From NCBI RefSeq assembly GCF_018760365.1, contig NZ_JAHIAB010000008.1, forward strand, positions 62,001 to 126,000: 64,000 bases of DNA, given 5' to 3'. The notes under the pieces are model-generated. The model searched no databases, was not told the DNA's origin, and was given only the letters and a program-made list of their open reading frames with translations. This stretch comes from Pseudooceanicola endophyticus (GTDB taxonomy: Bacteria > Pseudomonadota > Alphaproteobacteria > Rhodobacterales > Rhodobacteraceae). Shown piece after piece: positions 60,308 to 64,000 of this stretch (the first letter of the stretch is position 1; each line of letters begins with the position of its first letter). A program made the translations under genes and the position numbers.

Positions 60308-61524
60308 GGTGGCAGCGGGCCGATCAGTGGCGGTGCCACCGGTGCCGCGGCGGGCACCCGGGCGCGTTCGCGCCAGAGCGGGGGCAGCCACAGCAGGGCC
60401 AGCACGTAGAGGCCCAGGGTGGTGTTCACCAGCACCCCGCCGCCGCTGTGGCTGGCGTCGATGTAGCGCAGCGCATAGACCAGCACGACGTGCCAGGCGT
60501 AGACATGCAGCGAATGGCGCCCCAGCAGGCACAGGGCGGGCCGGGTGAAGAACCAGCGCATGCCCTGCGACAGGGCGCGGATCCAGGCCTGCGGGGCAGT
60601 GGCGCCGCCGATGGCCAGCCAGGCGAACAGGAAGGCCGCCGCGGCAAAGTTCAGCAGGTAGACCGGGCCGAAGTTGGAGCGCTGCTCGAAGGGGGCAAAG
60701 ACCTTCAGCATGGCATCGGGCATCAGCCCGTGGGCGGTGGCGATGCGCAGCGGCGCGAAGAACAGCATGAACAGCCCCGCCACCAGCGCGAGGTCGCGGG
60801 TGCGCGGCCCCAGCAGGTTCTCCCACTTGATCTGCCCCGAGACCCAGAGCCCACCCAGGATCACGCCGGCCATGAAGGGCAGCTGCCAGCCCATCGGGTC
60901 GAAGGCCATGCGCAGGCCCTGCTTGTCGCCGGTCTCAAGAAGCTGGTCGAGCGGGATCGAGAAGATCTGCATCACCCCCAGCTGGCAGGCGGTCCAGACC
61001 AGTGCGGCGGCCCCCACGGCCAGCATCCAGCGCCCCGCCATGACCCAGCGAAGCACCATCGGGGCCGCCGCCATGAACAGGATGTACATCGGCAGGATGT
61101 CCATGAAGGTGGGCTGGAACATCAGCGTCAGGATGGCGAAGACGCGCACCGGGTCATCCAGCCGGGCGGTCGCCAGCCAGTTGTGCCAGGCCTCGACCCC
61201 GCCGGGCAGCAGATCACGCGCCAGAAGTGCCGTGAAGACCAGCCCGATGGTCCAGAGCCAGAGCTCGATCATCCGCGACCGGATCGAGGCGCGCATACTG
61301 GCCTCGCCCTTGCGCAGCAGGCGCCGACCCTGCACGATGCCGATCATCAGGCCCGACAGGAACACGAAGCCCTGCGCGCTTTCGACGAACATCACCTGGC
61401 GGAAATGCACCTCGGTCAGCCACAGGCCGCCCTGCAGGATCAGATGCGACAGGGTCATGGTGAGCAGGAAGAACCCTCTCAGCCCGTCCAGGTAGTCGTA
61501 GCGTTTCGCGGTCAGTGCTTCCAA
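60268..61524 (-). CDS. OpgC-like membrane acyltransferase
   Basis: 418 residues, about ten membrane helices. The N-terminus RYDYLDGLRGFFLLTMTLSHL and the QGFVFLSGLMIGIVQGRRLLRKG segment fit OpgC proteins, which add succinyl groups to osmoregulated periplasmic glucans. The polar C-terminal tail (about 20 residues, rich in Pro, Arg and Ser) overlaps the TetR gene end on the other strand. No opgGH genes are in the window, so the acceptor may be another glycan. Confidence 0.85.
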   Translation of the reverse strand: MEALTAKRYDYLDGLRGFFLLTMTLSHLILQGGLWLTEVHFRQVMFVESAQGFVFLSGLMIGIVQGRRLLRKGEASMRASIRSRMIELWLWTIGLVFTALLARDLLPGGVEAWHNWLATARLDDPVRVFAILTLMFQPTFMDILPMYILFMAAAPMVLRWVMAGRWMLAVGAAALVWTACQLGVMQIFSIPLDQLLETGDKQGLRMAFDPMGWQLPFMAGVILGGLWVSGQIKWENLLGPRTRDLALVAGLFMLFFAPLRIATAHGLMPDAMLKVFAPFEQRSNFGPVYLLNFAAAAFLFAWLAIGGATAPQAWIRALSQGMRWFFTRPALCLLGRHSLHVYAWHVVLVYALRYIDASHSGGGVLVNTTLGLYVLALLWLPPLWRERARVPAAAPVAPPLIGPLPPQDARIEPSSRSR

Positions 61525-61946
61525 GGGTCCGTACCTCGACAGGATGCGCCGCCGGGGGGACCGGCCACGCGAATTTCGGGGAAGTATCCGCAGCTCATGC
61601 GGTCTTCAATACAGGGCGTCGCGCCGGCAGACGCGACAGGTGGACTGCGCAAAGTTCCGCTTATCTCAAGGTGTTGTGCGGCACAGTTGCGCCCATGTCG
61701 GGCCTTGGTTGTGCATCCTGAGGCGGTCCGGCGCGCATCGTCCGGGGCGGGCGTCTTCTCCTTCGTCCTGGGCCGGGATGGCCCCTGTGCCGGCTGCGGT
61801 GCGCAGGCCGGGTTCTGGCATAACGCGACTCGGGGCAGGGGTGTTCCCGCCTGAGGTCATGGATGCGCCAGAGCCGTGCGGATTCGGTGAAGATCCGCCG
61901 AGCCCCCGGAAATCCGGCCCGCCCCGGACCGGGGCGGGCCGGGCGC
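61525..61946. other. 422-bp interval between the OpgC-like and SDR genes
   Basis: No supported gene; one plus-strand frame here has random, Arg/Pro-rich composition. It holds the upstream region of the OpgC-like gene, a small palindrome TGTGC-G-GCACA at 61675-61685, and the hairpin after the SDR gene (below). Nothing else could be identified. Confidence 0.5.
61914..61942 (-). terminator. Hairpin terminator of the SDR gene
   Basis: Perfect 12-bp stem CCGGCCCGCCCC / GGGGCGGGCCGG, loop GGACC, five bases beyond the SDR stop. Only a short ATTTCC follows on the minus strand. Confidence 0.65.
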
Positions 61947-62774
61947 TCAGCCGTCGGTCGAGCGGCTCAGCGCCTCCCAGCCGGTGATCTCCCGGTCGAG
62001 GGCGGCAAGGCGAGCGCGCACCAGCGCCAGGGCGTCGCTGCCCAGCAGCAGCTGCGGCGGCGGAGCGTCGGAGTCCACCAGGCGCAGCACCGCCTGGGCC
62101 AGCTTCTCGGGATCCCCGGGCTGGGCGCCGTGACGTTCTTGCCGGGTGCTGCGGATCGGATCGAAGAGCGCGTCGTAATCGGCAATCGAACGCGCGGTCC
62201 GCACCATCGAGCGTCCGGCCCAGTCGGTCCGGAAGGAGCCGGGGCAGAGCGTGGTCACATGGACGCCGAAGGGCGCCATCTCGGCGCGCATCACCTCCGA
62301 GATGCCCTGCAGCGCGAACTTGCTGCCGCAGTAGTAGGCGATGCCCGGCAGGGTGATCATGCCGCCCATCGAGGTGACGTTGACGATGAACCCGGCGCGC
62401 CGGCTGCGGAACCGCGGCAGGAAGGCCTTGGCCACGGCCACCGCGCCGAAGACATTGACGTCGAACTGGCGCCGCATCTCTTCCAGCGGGGATTCCTCCA
62501 GCACCCCCTCATGGCCGTAGCCTGCGTTGTTGATCAGCACGTCGACGGGCCCATGGTCCGCCTCGGCCTGCGCCACCAGGTCGGGGATGCGGTCGAACTC
62601 CGTGACATCGCAGAGCAGCGTACGGACCTTTGGCAGGCGGTCTTCAAGGGTGCGGCGCGCCGCTTCGGAGCGGACGGTGCCGATGACCCGGTGGCCGGCG
62701 CCCAGGGCAGCCTCGGCGATGGCAAAGCCGAAACCAGAATTGGCGCCGGTGATGAAAAAGGTTCTGGCCGTCAT
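61947..62774 (-). CDS. Short-chain dehydrogenase/reductase (classical SDR)
   Basis: 275 residues with the SDR landmarks FFITGANSGFGFAIAE (cofactor loop, TGxxxGxG), DVLINNAGYG, the catalytic Ser in VNVTSMGG and the YYCGSKFA Tyr-x-x-x-Lys, and PGSFRTD. The cofactor loop TVRSE after the second strand suggests NADP(H). It is an oxidoreductase acting on an unknown alcohol or ketone. It is divergent from the AraC-family gene at 62870, a common pairing in which the regulator controls the SDR. Confidence 0.9.
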   Translation of the reverse strand: MTARTFFITGANSGFGFAIAEAALGAGHRVIGTVRSEAARRTLEDRLPKVRTLLCDVTEFDRIPDLVAQAEADHGPVDVLINNAGYGHEGVLEESPLEEMRRQFDVNVFGAVAVAKAFLPRFRSRRAGFIVNVTSMGGMITLPGIAYYCGSKFALQGISEVMRAEMAPFGVHVTTLCPGSFRTDWAGRSMVRTARSIADYDALFDPIRSTRQERHGAQPGDPEKLAQAVLRLVDSDAPPPQLLLGSDALALVRARLAALDREITGWEALSRSTDG

Positions 62775-62869
62775 GGCGATCTTCCTTGTTGAGGGATACA
62801 GGACTTTGCAGATAGTCTTGGGGCAGCCGCCGAAATACGGCGATTTCTCTGCATGACTTGTCTGATCCT

Positions 62870-63751
62870 ATGATTCCTGATGATATCCTGCGGCTGGCCT
62901 CGGGGCTTGCCCCCCGCCCCGGCTATAATCCGACGGCCCTGGCCGAGGTCCGTCTTCTGCGCTCCGAGACCGTGCTGGAGGACGTGCCGGTGCTGTACCG
63001 GCCCGGCGTGGTCTTCGTCCTGCAAGGCGCCAAGCAGGGCCTTCTGGACGGGCAGGTCTACCGCTACGACGCCGATCACTACCTGGCGGTTTCGGTGCCG
63101 GTGCCGTTCCGCATGGCCTCCCGGGCCAGCGCGGCCCGTCCGCTGCTGGCGCTTTACGTGGAGTTCGACATGGTGCTGGCGGCGGAGATCGCGGTGGCGC
63201 TGGAGGGGCGGGCGGTCGCGCCTGCGCGCGGCCTTGTCTCAAGCCCGATGGACCTGCGGATGCGCGATCTCCTGCGCCGGCTGCTGCAAACGCTGGCCGA
63301 TCCGCAGGAAAGTGCGATCCTCGGGCCGGCCCTGCTGCGGGAGTTGCACTACCGGGTCCTGGTGGGCCCTCAGGGCGGCGCGCTCCGGGCGGCGCTGCGG
63401 CACCGGGGCACCGCCGGGCGCATCGTGCGCAGCCTGGGGCGGATCCGGGTGCAGTTTGCCAGCGGGCTGTCCGTGGCGGATCTGGCGGCAGAGGCGGGGA
63501 TGAGCGTGCCGTCCTACCACGCCCATTTCAAGGCGCTTACCGGGACATCCCCGCTGCGCTACATCAAGGCGATGCGCCTGCATGAGGCGCGGCTGATGAT
63601 CGCCCGCAACCACGGCCCGGTCACCACCATCGCCGCCGAGGTGGGCTATGCCAGCGCGGCCCAGTTCAGCCGGGATTTCCGCCGCCATTTCGGCCGCAGC
63701 GCCACCGAGGAGGCCCGCTGGATGCGGCTGCACCTGGGCGAGGGGGCCTGA
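62870..63751 (+). CDS. AraC-family transcriptional regulator
   Basis: 293 residues from ATG 62870; a TTG at 62858 is an alternative and neither has a clear ribosome site. N-terminal AraC_N-type cupin domain (YRPGVVFVLQGAKQGLLDGQVYRYDADHYLAVSVPVP) that binds a small ligand, then two helix-turn-helix units, the second in GYASAAQFSRDFRRHFGRS. It probably activates the divergent SDR gene; the 95-bp space between them is the presumed control region. Confidence 0.9.
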   Translation: MIPDDILRLASGLAPRPGYNPTALAEVRLLRSETVLEDVPVLYRPGVVFVLQGAKQGLLDGQVYRYDADHYLAVSVPVPFRMASRASAARPLLALYVEFDMVLAAEIAVALEGRAVAPARGLVSSPMDLRMRDLLRRLLQTLADPQESAILGPALLRELHYRVLVGPQGGALRAALRHRGTAGRIVRSLGRIRVQFASGLSVADLAAEAGMSVPSYHAHFKALTGTSPLRYIKAMRLHEARLMIARNHGPVTTIAAEVGYASAAQFSRDFRRHFGRSATEEARWMRLHLGEGA

Positions 63752-63764
63752 GGGCGCCGGACGA

Positions 63765-64000
63765 TCAGGGATCGAGCCGCAGGGTGAAGCGCGGCGGGTG
63801 GCTGTCGCGGCGTTCAAAGCCGAGGTCCGCGTAGAAGGCCTGGGCGGCGTGGTTATCCGGGTGGGTTCCGACGGTCAGGACGCGGCAGGACCGGGCCATG
63901 GCCTCGCGCCGGCAGGCCTCTACCAGGCGGCGCCCGATGCCTTCGCCACGCCGCGCGGCGTCGGTGAACAGGTGGTGCAGGTCCATGCCCCGGGCGCCGA
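63765..64000 (-). CDS. GNAT-family N-acetyltransferase (5' end outside the window)
   Basis: The last 77 codons are present and the frame continues off the edge; an internal ATG at 63986 is not the true start because conserved GNAT sequence lies before and around it. The visible part, DLHHLFTDAARRGEGIGRRLVEACRREA and NHAAQAFYADLGFERR, is the acetyl-CoA loop and final helix-strand of a single-domain GNAT. The acceptor cannot be inferred. Confidence 0.85.
   Translation of the reverse strand, partial: GARGMDLHHLFTDAARRGEGIGRRLVEACRREAMARSCRVLTVGTHPDNHAAQAFYADLGFERRDSHPPRFTLRLDP

Noticed and set aside
61544-61987. Plus-strand frame of 147 codons between the OpgC-like and SDR genes
   Set aside because: Random-looking Arg/Pro-rich product that runs through the SDR terminator hairpin into the SDR gene.
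1-64000. tRNA, rRNA or CRISPR array
   Set aside because: No tRNA-like cloverleaf, rRNA segment or regularly spaced repeats was noticed on reading; a covariance-model scan was not possible.

Overview
The window is GC-rich (roughly two-thirds G+C by eye), densely packed DNA. It carries a complete repABC replication and partition module at 14.07-17.53 kb. With TRAP transporters, C4/aromatic catabolism and codon use typical of alphaproteobacteria, this points to an extrachromosomal replicon (plasmid or chromid) of a Rhodobacterales / Paracoccus-like bacterium. The family-level call is an inference; there is no rRNA or other taxonomic marker, and no tRNA, CRISPR array or insertion sequence was seen.

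Layout. (1) 0-9.3 kb: end of an ABC ATPase, an aromatic-type aldehyde dehydrogenase, a ThDP-dependent decarboxylase-like enzyme, a three-gene TRAP importer, and on the other strand an aryl amidase and a D-2-hydroxyacid dehydrogenase. (2) 9.5-13.8 kb: an intradiol dioxygenase, muconate-type cycloisomerase, SCP2-like small protein, enol-lactonase-like hydrolase and LysR regulator. An ATAC-N7-GTAT site of the CatM/BenM type lies in front. Together (1) and (2) could take an aryl amide or hydroxyacid through keto acid, aldehyde and catechol-type ring cleavage. (3) 13.8-17.9 kb: repA, repB, a counter-transcribed RNA with a clear terminator, repC, and two identical 16-bp palindromes at the repC stop codon, which are good centromere (parS) candidates.

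(4) 18.0-35.3 kb: nitrogen and amine utilisation. There are two paralogous double-GNAT proteins, a PuuB-like amine oxidase, two HAD hydrolases, a cupin, an ArgE/DapE peptidase, a class III aminotransferase, a GhrA-like reductase, an oligopeptide-type ABC importer, an Lrp regulator and two DAO-type oxidases. (5) 35.3-46.1 kb: a LysR regulator with the same operator on both flanks of its gene, then a seven-gene operon: hydantoinase A and B, a 2Fe-2S subunit with its FAD partner (opine/HCN-oxidase type), and three dehydrogenases.

(6) 46.2-56.2 kb, all on the minus strand, is the most unusual part. It holds a pair of proteins with the layout of two-component alpha-helical pore-forming toxins, a hairpin-rich 660-bp interval, a Crp-type regulator, a fusion of an FAD amine oxidase with an acetoacetate-decarboxylase-like domain, and a class III nucleotide cyclase joined to an AAA/TPR signalling module. 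The cyclase start codon overlaps the fusion gene stop. (7) 56.4-64 kb: a GH3 beta-N-acetylhexosaminidase-like enzyme with an MFS permease and divergent TetR regulator, an OpgC-like acyltransferase, a divergent SDR/AraC pair and the end of a GNAT gene.
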